DNA from: CAVRRZ01 sp963723745
GTDB lineage: Bacteria; Actinomycetota; Actinomycetes; Mycobacteriales; Geodermatophilaceae
Assembly (NCBI GenBank): GCA_963723745.1
Contig: CAVRRZ010000001.1
Location: 1,178,001-1,242,000, forward strand
DNA length: 64,000 bases
Direction: 5' to 3'
Part shown: positions 26,289 through 34,658 of the stretch, piece by piece
Layout: each line of letters starts with the position of its first letter
Position numbering within the stretch: the first letter of the stretch is position 1
The notes under the pieces: model-generated
The model's input: only the letters and a program-made list of their open reading frames with translations
Database searches by the model: none
Told to the model about the DNA's origin: nothing
Made by a program: the position numbers and the translations under genes

Positions 26289-27527
26289 ATGCGCTTCCTC
26301 TTCCGCCCGCCCGCTGCCGAGGCGGCCGGCCTGCTCGCGCTGCCCTGGACGCGCCCGCTCGAGGAGTGGCCCGACGACGTCGTCCTCACCGTCCCGCAGC
26401 GGGGCATCTCGCGGCACGTCGTCCGGTTCGTCGTCAGCGAGGGGCAGGTCTACGCCCTCAAGGAGATCGACGAGCGCCTGGCCCGCAAGGAGTACCGGCT
26501 GCTCGGCGAGTTCGCGGAGGAGGGCCTGCCGGCGGTCACCGCGCTCGGCATCTGCGTGGACCGGCCCGACGACCAGCCGGCCGTCCTGGTCACCCGCTAC
26601 CTCGACTACTCCGTCTCCTACCGGTACCTGTTCTCGACGCCGCGCGGGGAGCAGTCGGCGCGGCAGCTGACCGACACCATGGTCGAGCTGCTCGTCCGCC
26701 TGCACCTGGCCGGCGTCTTCTGGGGCGACTGCTCGCTGTCCAACACCCTCTTCCGGCCCGACGCCGGCGAGATGGCGGCCTACCTCGTCGACGCCGAGAC
26801 CGTCGAGCGGCACCGCACGCTCAGCCCCGGCCAGCGGCTCTACGACGTCGACCTCGCCGCCGAGCGGGTGGGCGCCGAGCTGCTCGACCTCGACGCCGGC
26901 GGCCTGCTGCCGGCGGGCATCGACCCGATCGAGCTCTCCGCCGGCCTGCGGCCGACGTACACGGCGCTGTGGGACGAGCTCACCCGCGAGGAGTTCCTCG
27001 CCCCCGACGAGCAGAGCCGGCGCATGGCCGAGCGGCTGCGCCGCATCAACGACCTGGGCTTCGACGCCGGTGAGGTCGAACTGATCACCGCGGACGACGG
27101 CGCCGCGCGGCTGCGCGTGTCGACCCGGGTCGCCGAGCACGGTGGCAACCGTCGCGACCTGCTCCGGCTCACCGGACTCGAGGTCGGTGAGAACCAGGCC
27201 CGGCGGCTGCTCAACGCGCTGCGCAGCCACCGCGCCCACCTCGAGCAGCGGGACGGCGAGCCCGTTCCCGAGACGATCGCCGCGCACCTGTGGCTGACCG
27301 ACGTCTACCTGCCGGTGGTCGAGTCGATCCCCGCCGAGCTCCTGGGCCGGCTCGCGCCGGCCGAGATCTTCCACGAGATCCTCGAGCACCGGTGGTTCCT
27401 GTCCGAGCAGGCGGGCCGGGACGTCGGCACCGCCGCGGCCGCCGACTCCTACTACGCGACGGTGCTGGCCCGGAGCGCCCCGGAGGTCACCAGCCCCACG
27501 GCGGTGCTCGGCCTGCTCGCGCTCTGA
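26289..27527 (+). CDS. DUF4032 protein with a kinase-like fold
   Basis: A 412-residue protein conserved in actinobacteria. The N-terminal half has a lipopolysaccharide-kinase-like fold: VYALKEIDERLA (candidate ATP-binding Lys), VLVTRYLDYSVSYRYLF, the HRD-like FWGDCSLSNTLFR and the DFG-like AYLVDAETVE. The C-terminal half is the DUF4032 module (RRINDLGFDAGEVELI, EVGENQARRLLNALRSH, WLTDVYLPVVESI, EIFHEILEHRWFLSE). The substrate is unknown. I start at ATG 26289 where similarity begins; ATG 26253 is in frame. A 9-bp hairpin at 27623-27642 probably terminates it. It is upstream of the PBP pair but not obviously cotranscribed. Confidence 0.85.
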   Translation: MRFLFRPPAAEAAGLLALPWTRPLEEWPDDVVLTVPQRGISRHVVRFVVSEGQVYALKEIDERLARKEYRLLGEFAEEGLPAVTALGICVDRPDDQPAVLVTRYLDYSVSYRYLFSTPRGEQSARQLTDTMVELLVRLHLAGVFWGDCSLSNTLFRPDAGEMAAYLVDAETVERHRTLSPGQRLYDVDLAAERVGAELLDLDAGGLLPAGIDPIELSAGLRPTYTALWDELTREEFLAPDEQSRRMAERLRRINDLGFDAGEVELITADDGAARLRVSTRVAEHGGNRRDLLRLTGLEVGENQARRLLNALRSHRAHLEQRDGEPVPETIAAHLWLTDVYLPVVESIPAELLGRLAPAEIFHEILEHRWFLSEQAGRDVGTAAAADSYYATVLARSAPEVTSPTAVLGLLAL

Positions 27528-27622
27528 CGCAGTCCTCGGTCGGGCGAGCGGGCACATGAAGAACACGTTGCGATCGTCGGTATCGCGCGTCCGGGGTGCA
27601 CCGTGCCGGGAAGTCCGAGCGT

Positions 27623-27642
27623 GGCCCGCCGCCCGGCGGGCC
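27623..27642 (+). terminator. Short GC hairpin between the DUF4032 and PBP genes
   Basis: GGCCCGCCG-cc-CGGCGGGCC is a perfect 9-bp stem with a 2-nt loop, about 95 bp after the DUF4032 stop and 74 bp before the PBP start. It may terminate the upstream gene or structure the PBP leader. Confidence 0.4.
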
Positions 27643-27715
27643 GTCGACCCGACCCGCCGGGGAGGACCTCCGTGCCCACCGCCGCCCGCCGCCGACCGCT
27701 CGCCGGGACCCGCGC

Positions 27716-29866
27716 ATGAGCCGCTGGGACACCGCCGAGGGGCTGGCCCTGCCCGGCGTCGAGGTGCCGCCACGGCGGCGACGCCGGTGGTGGGCGCCGA
27801 TCGTGCGGTTGCTCGCGCTCTGCGTCGCGACGGTCGTCGCCGGCGCGCTGGTCGCGGGCCTCGCGCTGCCGTGGGTCGGCGGCGCGGCCGCCGTCGGCCG
27901 CACGGGCGCGCACCTGCTCAGCCCGGCGGCCACCGACGCCGTCGACCGGACGCCGGCCGGCAACACCCGCATCCTCGCCAACGACGGCACGCTGATCACC
28001 GAGCTCTACCGGCGCAACCGCACGGTGGTGTCGAGCGAGCAGATCGCGCCGGTGATGAAGCAGGCGCTGGTCGCCATCGAGGACGCCCGCTTCTACGAGC
28101 ACGCCGGCGTCGACGCCCAGGGCCTGGCGCGGGCGCTGGCCCGCAACCTCGTCGCCGGGACGGTGGTCGAGGGCGGCTCGACGATCACCCAGCAGCTGAT
28201 CAAGCAGGTGCGGCTGCAGGCGGCCGAGACCGCCGAGGAGCGCCGCGACGCCACGCGGGAGGACCTGGGCCGCAAGCTCTCCGAGGCCCAGCTCGCCATG
28301 GGACTCGAGCAGCGCTACAGCAAGGACGAGATCCTCACCCGCTACCTCAACCGGGTCTACTTCGGCGCCGGGGCCTACGGCGTCGAGGCGGCGGCGACGA
28401 CGTACTTCGGCGTCCCCGCGGCGGAGCTGACCGTCGCCCAGGCGGCCACCCTCGCCGGGCTGGTGCAGAGCCCGTCGTCCTACGACCCGTTCACCGCGCC
28501 CGAGCGGGCCACCGCGCGCCGCGACGTGGTCATCGGGCGGATGCTCGACCTCGGCATGGTCGACGCCGCCACGGCGCGGGAGGCGCGGGCGGAGCCGGTG
28601 CAGGTCGTGGCGGGCGGCCGGGCCCCGAACGGCTGCGTCGAGGCGCGGATCGGCGGCTTCTTCTGCGACTACGTCGTCGACTACCTGACCGGCACGGTGG
28701 GGTTGACCGCGACCCAGCTCGAGACCGGCGGGCTGACCGTCCGCACCTCGCTCAACCCCGAGTTCCAGCGGGCCGGTGACGCCGCCGTCCGCGAGGCCCT
28801 GGCCACCGACGATCCGCGGGCCGGCATCTACACGGTGGTGCAGCCGCGCACCGGCCGGGTGATCGCCATGTCGGTCAACCGCGAGTTCGGTCTCGACGGG
28901 GACGACCCGCGGCAGACCACGGTCAACCTGCACCTGGCCGCGGGGCAGGGCACCGGCTCGACGTACAAGGTGTTCACCGCGGCCGCGGCGCTGGCCAGGG
29001 GGTTCGGGCTCGACCACGTCATCCGCACCCCGGATCCCTACGTGTCGCGGGTGTACGAGGGGCCGTGCCGGGGCCGGGACACCGACGGCAGGTACTGCGT
29101 CCGCAACGCCGGCAGCTACCCGGAGGAGCTCACGCTCGAGAAGGCGCTGTACCGGTCGTCGAACACCTACTTCCTGGCGCTGTCGGACCAGCTCGGCAGC
29201 GTCGAGGGTCCGGTGCGGATGGCCCAGCGGCTGGGCCTGACCTCGCTCGACCCGGTGGCCGACCGGATCGTCGCGCAGAACCGGGGCTCGTTCTCCTTCG
29301 GCGCCGAGGCCACCAGCCCCCTCGCCCTGACCAACGCGTACGCGACCCTGGCCGGTCGTGGCACGCGGTGCGCGCCGTCCCCGGTCGACGAGGTGTTCGG
29401 TCCCGACGGCGAGCCGCTGACCCGCGAGGACGGCAGCCCGCTGCTGCCGCAGGACCGCTGCCAGGGGGTGATCTCCCCGGGCCTGGCCGACGCACTCAAC
29501 CTCGCGCTGCGCAAGGACGTCATGCCCGGCTTCGCCGGCCAGACCGGCTCGGCGGCCCACGTGCCGGGGCGCCAGATCGCGGGCAAGACCGGCACCTCGC
29601 AGGACCGCTACTCCGCCACCTTCGTCGGTTACCTCCCCGGCCTGACCGCGAGCGTGATGGTCTACGACCCGCAGCGGAACCGGGACGTCGGCAGCTTCGG
29701 CGGCGGCATCCCCGCGGGCATCTGGCGTGACGCGATGGCGCCGATCCTGCAGTGGTGGCCCTCCGAGCGGTTCGTCCAGCCGCCGGCGGCGTTCGTCGAG
29801 GGCTGGCGTCCCGAGCCGGAGAGTGCGGACGACGACGCCGAGCGGCCGGGCGCAGCTCCTCGCTGA
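27716..29866 (+). CDS. Bifunctional class A penicillin-binding protein (first of a tandem pair)
   Basis: A 716-residue peptidoglycan synthase. After a short cytoplasmic tail and one helix (about 25-50), the GT51 transglycosylase domain has EDARFYEHAGVDAQG (catalytic Glu), GGSTITQQL, GRKLSEAQLAMGLE and YLNRVYFGAGAYG. The transpeptidase domain has the acyl-Ser motif STYK (residue 415), SSN and KTGT (GKTGTSQD). It carries an extra Cys pair (CRGRDTDGRYC) absent from its neighbour, plus Cys residues shared by both (NGC and FFCDY; TRC and DRC) likely to form extracellular disulfides. ATG 27716 is chosen because the next gene starts with the same sequence (SRWDTAEGL against SRWESAEGL). No PASTA domain. 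The tandem neighbour is a clear paralogue. Confidence 0.93.
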   Translation: MSRWDTAEGLALPGVEVPPRRRRRWWAPIVRLLALCVATVVAGALVAGLALPWVGGAAAVGRTGAHLLSPAATDAVDRTPAGNTRILANDGTLITELYRRNRTVVSSEQIAPVMKQALVAIEDARFYEHAGVDAQGLARALARNLVAGTVVEGGSTITQQLIKQVRLQAAETAEERRDATREDLGRKLSEAQLAMGLEQRYSKDEILTRYLNRVYFGAGAYGVEAAATTYFGVPAAELTVAQAATLAGLVQSPSSYDPFTAPERATARRDVVIGRMLDLGMVDAATAREARAEPVQVVAGGRAPNGCVEARIGGFFCDYVVDYLTGTVGLTATQLETGGLTVRTSLNPEFQRAGDAAVREALATDDPRAGIYTVVQPRTGRVIAMSVNREFGLDGDDPRQTTVNLHLAAGQGTGSTYKVFTAAAALARGFGLDHVIRTPDPYVSRVYEGPCRGRDTDGRYCVRNAGSYPEELTLEKALYRSSNTYFLALSDQLGSVEGPVRMAQRLGLTSLDPVADRIVAQNRGSFSFGAEATSPLALTNAYATLAGRGTRCAPSPVDEVFGPDGEPLTREDGSPLLPQDRCQGVISPGLADALNLALRKDVMPGFAGQTGSAAHVPGRQIAGKTGTSQDRYSATFVGYLPGLTASVMVYDPQRNRDVGSFGGGIPAGIWRDAMAPILQWWPSERFVQPPAAFVEGWRPEPESADDDAERPGAAPR

Positions 29867-30013
29867 TCGCTCCGGGGCAGGGACGGACGTCCCGGCGCGG
29901 CCGGGGTCCTTGCGCTCTGTCGCCGCGCCGGACGGCGGTGCACCGTGTGTTCCTGGTGCCCCTCCGCCTCCGCGGTCGTGGGCACCTCGTGGTCCCTGGA
30001 CGGGGGTGCGCGG

Positions 30014-32122
30014 GTGAGCCGGTGGGAGAGCGCCGAGGGGCTCACCCTGCCGGGCGTCGACCGGGAGCCCCACCGTCGGCGGCGTTGGTGGCGCCCGGTG
30101 GTGGACCTGGTCGGCCTCGCGACGTCGACCGCGATGGCCGGCACGCTGGTCGCCGCACTGGCGCTGCCCTGGCTGGGCGGCGCGGCCGCGGTCTCCGGCC
30201 TGGCCTCCGACGTGCTCCGACCGGCCGAGGCCGACGTCCTCGACCGCCATCCGGTCCGCAACACCACGATCTTCGCCGCCGACGGCACGGTGATCGCCGA
30301 GATCTTCACGCACAACCGGACGCCGATCCCGAGCGAGAAGATCCCGCAGGTCGTCAAGGACGCGCTGGTCGCGATCGAGGACGCCCGGTTCCACCGGCAC
30401 GGCGGCGTGGACGCCGAGGCGCTGGTGCGGGCCTCGGCCCGCAACCTGATCGCCGGCACCGTGGTCGAGGGCGGGTCGACGCTCACCCAGCAGCTGGTCA
30501 AGCTGGTCCGGCTGCAGGAGGCCGGCACACCCCAGGAACGGGCGGCGGCCACCGAGGAGAGCCTCGCCCGCAAGCTGTACGAGGCCCAGCTGGCGATCGG
30601 GATGGAGCAGCGGCTCAGCAAGGACCAGATCCTCACCCGCTACCTCAACCGGGCCTACTTCGGCGCCGGCGCCTACGGCATCCACGAGGCGGCCGAGCGC
30701 TACTTCGGTGTCCGGCCGCTGGACCTGACCCTCGGCCAGGCCGCGACCCTGGCCGGCCTCGTGCAGAGCCCGGCGACGTTCGACCCATTCACCTCTCCCG
30801 AGCGGGCCACGCTGCGGCGCGACGTGGTCATCGGCCGCATGCTCGACCTCGGCCTGGTCGACCGTGCCGCGGCCGACGAGGCGCGGCTGCGCCCGGTCGA
30901 TGTGACCCCGGGGCCACCCCCGCCCCGCGGCTGCACGGGCGCGAGGATCGGCGGCTTCTTCTGCGACTATGTGCTGCAGTACGTGCGCGGGCTGGGCGTC
31001 ACCGACCGGCAGCTGCACACCGGTGGCCTGCACATCCACACCACCCTCGACCCCGCCGTCCAGAGCGCCGGGGACCGTGCCGTCGTCGCGGCGCTCGCCC
31101 TCGACGACTCCCGGGCCGGTGTCTACAGCGTCATCGAGCCCGGCACCGGCCGGGTGCTCGCCCTCACGGTCAACCGCATCTTCGGCCCGAACCCGGCCGA
31201 TCCGCGGCAGAGCACCGTGCCCCTGCACCTGGCTCCCGGCCAGGGCACCGGCTCCACCTACAAGATCTTCACCGCCGCGGCCGCCCTGGCGCGCGGCTTC
31301 GGACTCGACCACGTGATCACCACCGCCGACCCCTACGTCTCCCGCGTGTACCGGGACGAGGGCGAGCGCTACTCCGTGCCCAACGCGGGCACCTACCCGC
31401 GGCGGCTGACCCTCGAGCAGGCGCTCTACATGTCCTCGAACACCTACTTCCTGGCGCTGGAGGACCAGCTGGGCAGCGTCGCGGGCCCGGTGCGCATGGC
31501 CCAGCGGCTGGGACTGACCTCGATCGACCCCATCGCCGACCAGGTCATCTCCGAGAACCGCGGCTCGTTCACCTTCGGCACCGAGGCGACCAGCCCGCTC
31601 GCGCTGGCCAACGCCTACGCGACCCTGGCCGCCGGAGGCATCCGCTGCCGGCCGACCCCGGTCGCGCGGGTGCTCGGGCCGGACGGCGAGGAGCTCACCG
31701 CCCCGGACGGCGGGCCGCTGCTGCCGGAGGACCGCTGCGAACGGACCCTGGACCGGGGGCTGGCGAACACCCTCAACCAGGCGCTGCGCAAGGACGTCGA
31801 ACCGGGCTACCCGGGGCAGACCGGCTGGCGGGCGTGGGTGCCCGGGCACCAGATCGCCGGCAAGACCGGCACCTCGCAGGACCACTACTCGACCGCGTTC
31901 GTCGGCTACACGATGCAGATGGCCGCGAGCGTCATGGTCTACAACCCCATGCGGAACCAGGACGTCGGCGGCTTCGGCGGACGGATGCCGGCGATGATCT
32001 GGCACGACGCGATGGCGCCGGTGCTCGCCGACCGGCCGCTCGTGCCGTTCCCGCCCGCGGACCCGCGCTACGTCCAGGGCACCCGGGGCCCGGACCCGCG
32101 GACGCCGTCCGCAGCCGGCTGA
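30014..32122 (+). CDS. Bifunctional class A penicillin-binding protein (second of a tandem pair)
   Basis: A 702-residue paralogue of the preceding gene, aligned end to end without large gaps. GT51 motifs: EDARFHRHGGVDAEA, GGSTLTQQL, ARKLYEAQLAIGME, YLNRAYFGAGAYG. Transpeptidase motifs: STYK, SSN, KTGT (GKTGTSQD). The GTG start at 30014 matches the paralogue's start. The segment equivalent to CRGRDTDGRYC reads YRDEGERYSVPN, so one cysteine pair is missing. The gap between the two PBPs is 147 bp, enough for a separate promoter. A large hairpin structure follows (32140-32241). Confidence 0.93.
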   Translation: MSRWESAEGLTLPGVDREPHRRRRWWRPVVDLVGLATSTAMAGTLVAALALPWLGGAAAVSGLASDVLRPAEADVLDRHPVRNTTIFAADGTVIAEIFTHNRTPIPSEKIPQVVKDALVAIEDARFHRHGGVDAEALVRASARNLIAGTVVEGGSTLTQQLVKLVRLQEAGTPQERAAATEESLARKLYEAQLAIGMEQRLSKDQILTRYLNRAYFGAGAYGIHEAAERYFGVRPLDLTLGQAATLAGLVQSPATFDPFTSPERATLRRDVVIGRMLDLGLVDRAAADEARLRPVDVTPGPPPPRGCTGARIGGFFCDYVLQYVRGLGVTDRQLHTGGLHIHTTLDPAVQSAGDRAVVAALALDDSRAGVYSVIEPGTGRVLALTVNRIFGPNPADPRQSTVPLHLAPGQGTGSTYKIFTAAAALARGFGLDHVITTADPYVSRVYRDEGERYSVPNAGTYPRRLTLEQALYMSSNTYFLALEDQLGSVAGPVRMAQRLGLTSIDPIADQVISENRGSFTFGTEATSPLALANAYATLAAGGIRCRPTPVARVLGPDGEELTAPDGGPLLPEDRCERTLDRGLANTLNQALRKDVEPGYPGQTGWRAWVPGHQIAGKTGTSQDHYSTAFVGYTMQMAASVMVYNPMRNQDVGGFGGRMPAMIWHDAMAPVLADRPLVPFPPADPRYVQGTRGPDPRTPSAAG

Positions 32123-32139
32123 CCTGCGCGTGGGAGGGA

Positions 32140-32241
32140 GGACGTGGGGGCGGGGGTGCCGGTCCTGACGGTCTGGCCGCGTTGGTCGGTTCTCCCAGCG
32201 ATGGGAGACCACTCGTAGCCGGCTACCCCCGCCCCACGTCC
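32140..32241 (+). terminator. Nested hairpin terminator after the PBP pair
   Basis: An outer near-perfect pair, GGACGTGGGGGCGGGGGT (32140-) and ACCCCCGCCCCACGTCC (ending 32241), encloses an inner hairpin TCTCCCA-gcga-TGGGAGA (32191-32208). It lies between the convergent PBP and lactate-oxidase-like genes and can act in both directions. Confidence 0.6.
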
Positions 32242-32290
32242 CACTGTGACTCGCGTCACTCGACGGGTCAAGTCGGCCCGGCGTGTCGTC

Positions 32291-33568
32291 TCAGGCGCGC
32301 CGCAGGACGGCGGGGGAGAGCTGCTGGACCGCCGTGTGTCCGGTCAGCCCCAGCGTCAGGTCGAACTCACCGAGCACGTCGGACACCACCTGACGGACGC
32401 CGTCCTCGCCCGCGAGGCCCAGGCCCCAGGCGTAGGGCCGCCCGAGCAGCACCGCCCGCGCGCCCAGCGCGACCGCCACGAACGCGTCGGCCCCGGAGCG
32501 GACGCCGCTGTCGAGCAGCACCGGCGCGCGGTCGTCGACGGCGGCCAGCACGTCGGGCAGCGCGTCCAGCGCCGCGACCGACCGGTCGACCTGCCGGCCG
32601 CCGTGGGTGCTGACCACGACCCCGTCCACCCCCTCGTCGAGCGCCCGCCGGGCGTCGTCGGGGTGCAGCACGCCCTTGAGCAGGATCGGCAGTCGCGTGC
32701 GCGCGCGCAGCCAGGCCAGGTCTGCCAGGTGATCGAGGGTCGGGAGTAGATGGACAGGAACGTCTCGACCGCGGCCCGCGGCAGCGGGGAACGCAGGTTC
32801 TCGAGCAGCGGGCCCGGCCAGGCGCGGGCCATGCCGACCAGCGCCCGGACGGCGGCCACCGTCGGCCGCGGCTGCCGATCGCGCGGGGCAGCGGCCGCCG
32901 CCCGCTCCTCGACCAGGCGGCGGAAGACGGGGTCGGAGGTGTACTGGGCGATGCCCTTGCCCAGCGCGAACGGCAGGTGTCCGAGGTCGAGGTCGCGCGG
33001 CCGCCAGCCCAGCATCGTGGTGTCGAGGGTGACGACGAGCGCGTCGCAGCCGGCCGCCTCGGCCCGGCCGAAGAGGCTCTCGACGAGCTCGTCGGACGTC
33101 GACCAGTACAGCTGGAACCAGCGGGGCGAGTCGCCCATGGCCGCCGCGCAGGTCTCCATCGACACCGACGCCTGGTTGGAGAACACCAGGGGCACGCCGA
33201 GCCCGGCGGCCGCCCGCGCGACGGCGAGGTCGGCCTCGGGGTGCACCAGTTCGAGCGCCCCCACCGGGCCGAGCAGCACGGGTGCGGGCAGCCGGCGTCC
33301 GAACAGCTCCACGGAGCTGTCGCGGTCGCTGACGTCGCGCAGCACGCGCGGCACCACCGACCACCGGTCGAAGGCGGCCCGGTTGGCCCGCTGGGTCGTC
33401 TCGCTGCCGGCACCGCCCGCGACGTAGGCGTAGGCGCGTCGGGTGCAGCGCCTGCCGCGCCCGCCGCTGGAGTGCGCGCGCCGCCGTCGGCACCGAGGGG
33501 CGGCGGCCGTAGACCCCCGCCCGGTAGACCTCGTCCTGCCTGCGTCGTCCGGCTCCCGCTGTCGTCAC
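32291..33568 (-). CDS. FMN-dependent alpha-hydroxy-acid oxidase, lactate 2-monooxygenase-like (two compensating frameshifts)
   Basis: About 425 residues of an FMN TIM-barrel enzyme that oxidises 2-hydroxy acids such as lactate. In order: QDEVYRAGVYGRRPSVPT, (shift near 33430) AYAYVAGGAGSETTQRAN, FSNQASVSMETCAAAMG, RWFQLYWSTSDELVESLF, TLDTTMLGWRPRDL, YSRPSITW, (shift near 32732) ADLAWLRARTRLPILLKGV, the active-site STHGGRQVDRS and LLDSGVRSGADAFVAVALGA. One insertion and one deletion cancel, so an uninterrupted frame exists whose middle third is wrong; the true middle is in the neighbouring frame. WFQLYW and the general length favour lactate 2-monooxygenase over L-lactate dehydrogenase. GTG 33568 is the start. 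Confidence 0.85.
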   Translation of the reverse strand: MTTAGAGRRRQDEVYRAGVYGRRPSVPTAARALQRRARQALHPTRLRLRRGRCRQRDDPAGQPGRLRPVVGGAARAARRQRPRQLRGAVRTPAARTRAARPGGGARTGAPRGRPRRRAGGRRARRAPGVLQPGVGVDGDLRGGHGRLAPLVPAVLVDVRRARREPLRPGRGGRLRRARRHPRHHDAGLAAARPRPRTPAVRAGQGHRPVHLRPRLPPPGRGAGGGRCPARSAAAADGGRRPGAGRHGPRLAGPAAREPAFPAAAGRGRDVPVHLLPTLDHLADLAWLRARTRLPILLKGVLHPDDARRALDEGVDGVVVSTHGGRQVDRSVAALDALPDVLAAVDDRAPVLLDSGVRSGADAFVAVALGARAVLLGRPYAWGLGLAGEDGVRQVVSDVLGEFDLTLGLTGHTAVQQLSPAVLRRA

Positions 33569-33779
33569 GCGTCGCACCGTAGCGGCCGCGGCCGACACGC
33601 CCGGGCGACCAGGAGTTCTCCGGCCGTTGGCGGTTTTCGCCAAGCCGGCGCGACACGCCGGGAGACACGCCGCAGGACCAAGGTCACTGGCGGAAACCGG
33701 CCCGTTACGGCTTCATGATGGGAGCCGCCAGGGCCGGAGGGGGAATCCGGTCGGGCGAGCAGCACCGAGGGGGACGCCC

Positions 33780-34604
33780 GTGCCGACACGGACGCCGAGC
33801 GCGCACGCAGCCACCGAGCCGACAGGCCGGGCGGCGCTGCTGCTGACCCTCGTCGCCGGAGTGCTCGCCGCGGGAGTGGCCGCGGCCGGCCCGGCAGCCG
33901 CCGTCGACGACCCGACCCGCCCCGACGCCCGGGTGACCCACGGCCCCAGCTGCCGCCCCGGCGGTGTCGTCGTCGAGGTCGTCGCCGGCACGCGGCCCTA
34001 CGCCGTCACCCTCGCCACCACGCGCGCCCCGGCGGGGGAGGACTCCGTGGTGATCCAGCCCGGCGAGCGCGCCGTCCTCGCCACCGGCGACGTCGCCTGG
34101 GGCGAGACGATCGACGGGTACCTCGAGTACACGGCCCTCGACGGCGCCGGCGGCAGCCACGTCGACGACCTCGAGGGCTACACCTTCACCCGCCCGGCCG
34201 AGGAGGACTGCGCGGCGATCATCGCGCCCGCGGCCCCCGCGACCGTTCCGATGGCGCCGCCCGGCCGGGACGGAGCCGCCCCGCAGGTACCCGACGGGAC
34301 CGTCGTCGACCCCGACGGTTCCGACGCCCTGCCCGCCGGCGACGACGCGGGCGACGAGGGCACCCGATCGGGGACCGACGTCCTGCCGCCGGCCGGTGCC
34401 TCCGGGCGCGCGTTCGGCGACGGCGGACAGGGAACCACCGCGCAGGGCGGGACGATCGCCGCTGCGCCCGCCGTGTACGGGCAGGACGCCTCACCGGCGC
34501 CGGTGTTCGCCGCCGCCGTGGCGCTGTTCGGCGCCGCCGGAGGCCTGGTGGCCGTCACCGGCCGCCGCGAGTTCCGGTTCCGCCGTCCGGCCAGGAATGC
34601 CTGA
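33780..34604 (+). CDS. Secreted protein with C-terminal membrane anchor
   Basis: A 274-residue protein from GTG 33780, preceded by GAGGGGG. It has a signal peptide (LLLTLVAGVLAAGVAAAGPAAA), a ~110-residue globular domain with two cysteines (PSCRPGG and EEDCAAI) that looks like a small beta-sandwich (VVVEVVAGTRPYAVTLATT), a Pro/Gly/Asp-rich linker and a C-terminal helix with a basic tail (AAVALFGAAGGLVAVTGRRE). There is no LPXTG before the helix, so it is membrane-tethered rather than sortase-linked. No family recognised; envelope protein of unknown role. Confidence 0.7.
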   Translation: MPTRTPSAHAATEPTGRAALLLTLVAGVLAAGVAAAGPAAAVDDPTRPDARVTHGPSCRPGGVVVEVVAGTRPYAVTLATTRAPAGEDSVVIQPGERAVLATGDVAWGETIDGYLEYTALDGAGGSHVDDLEGYTFTRPAEEDCAAIIAPAAPATVPMAPPGRDGAAPQVPDGTVVDPDGSDALPAGDDAGDEGTRSGTDVLPPAGASGRAFGDGGQGTTAQGGTIAAAPAVYGQDASPAPVFAAAVALFGAAGGLVAVTGRREFRFRRPARNA

Positions 34605-34658
34605 CCGCTCCACGGAAGCCGCGACCGGCTCCTGCGAGCTCTGCCGCGAGGACGCTCG

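Noticed and set aside
27452..32212. Open frame of about 1,590 codons on the minus strand across both PBP genes
   Set aside because: It is the antisense of two well-supported PBP genes, is rich in Arg/Gly/Gln low-complexity sequence and has no domain; long antisense frames are expected at this GC content.
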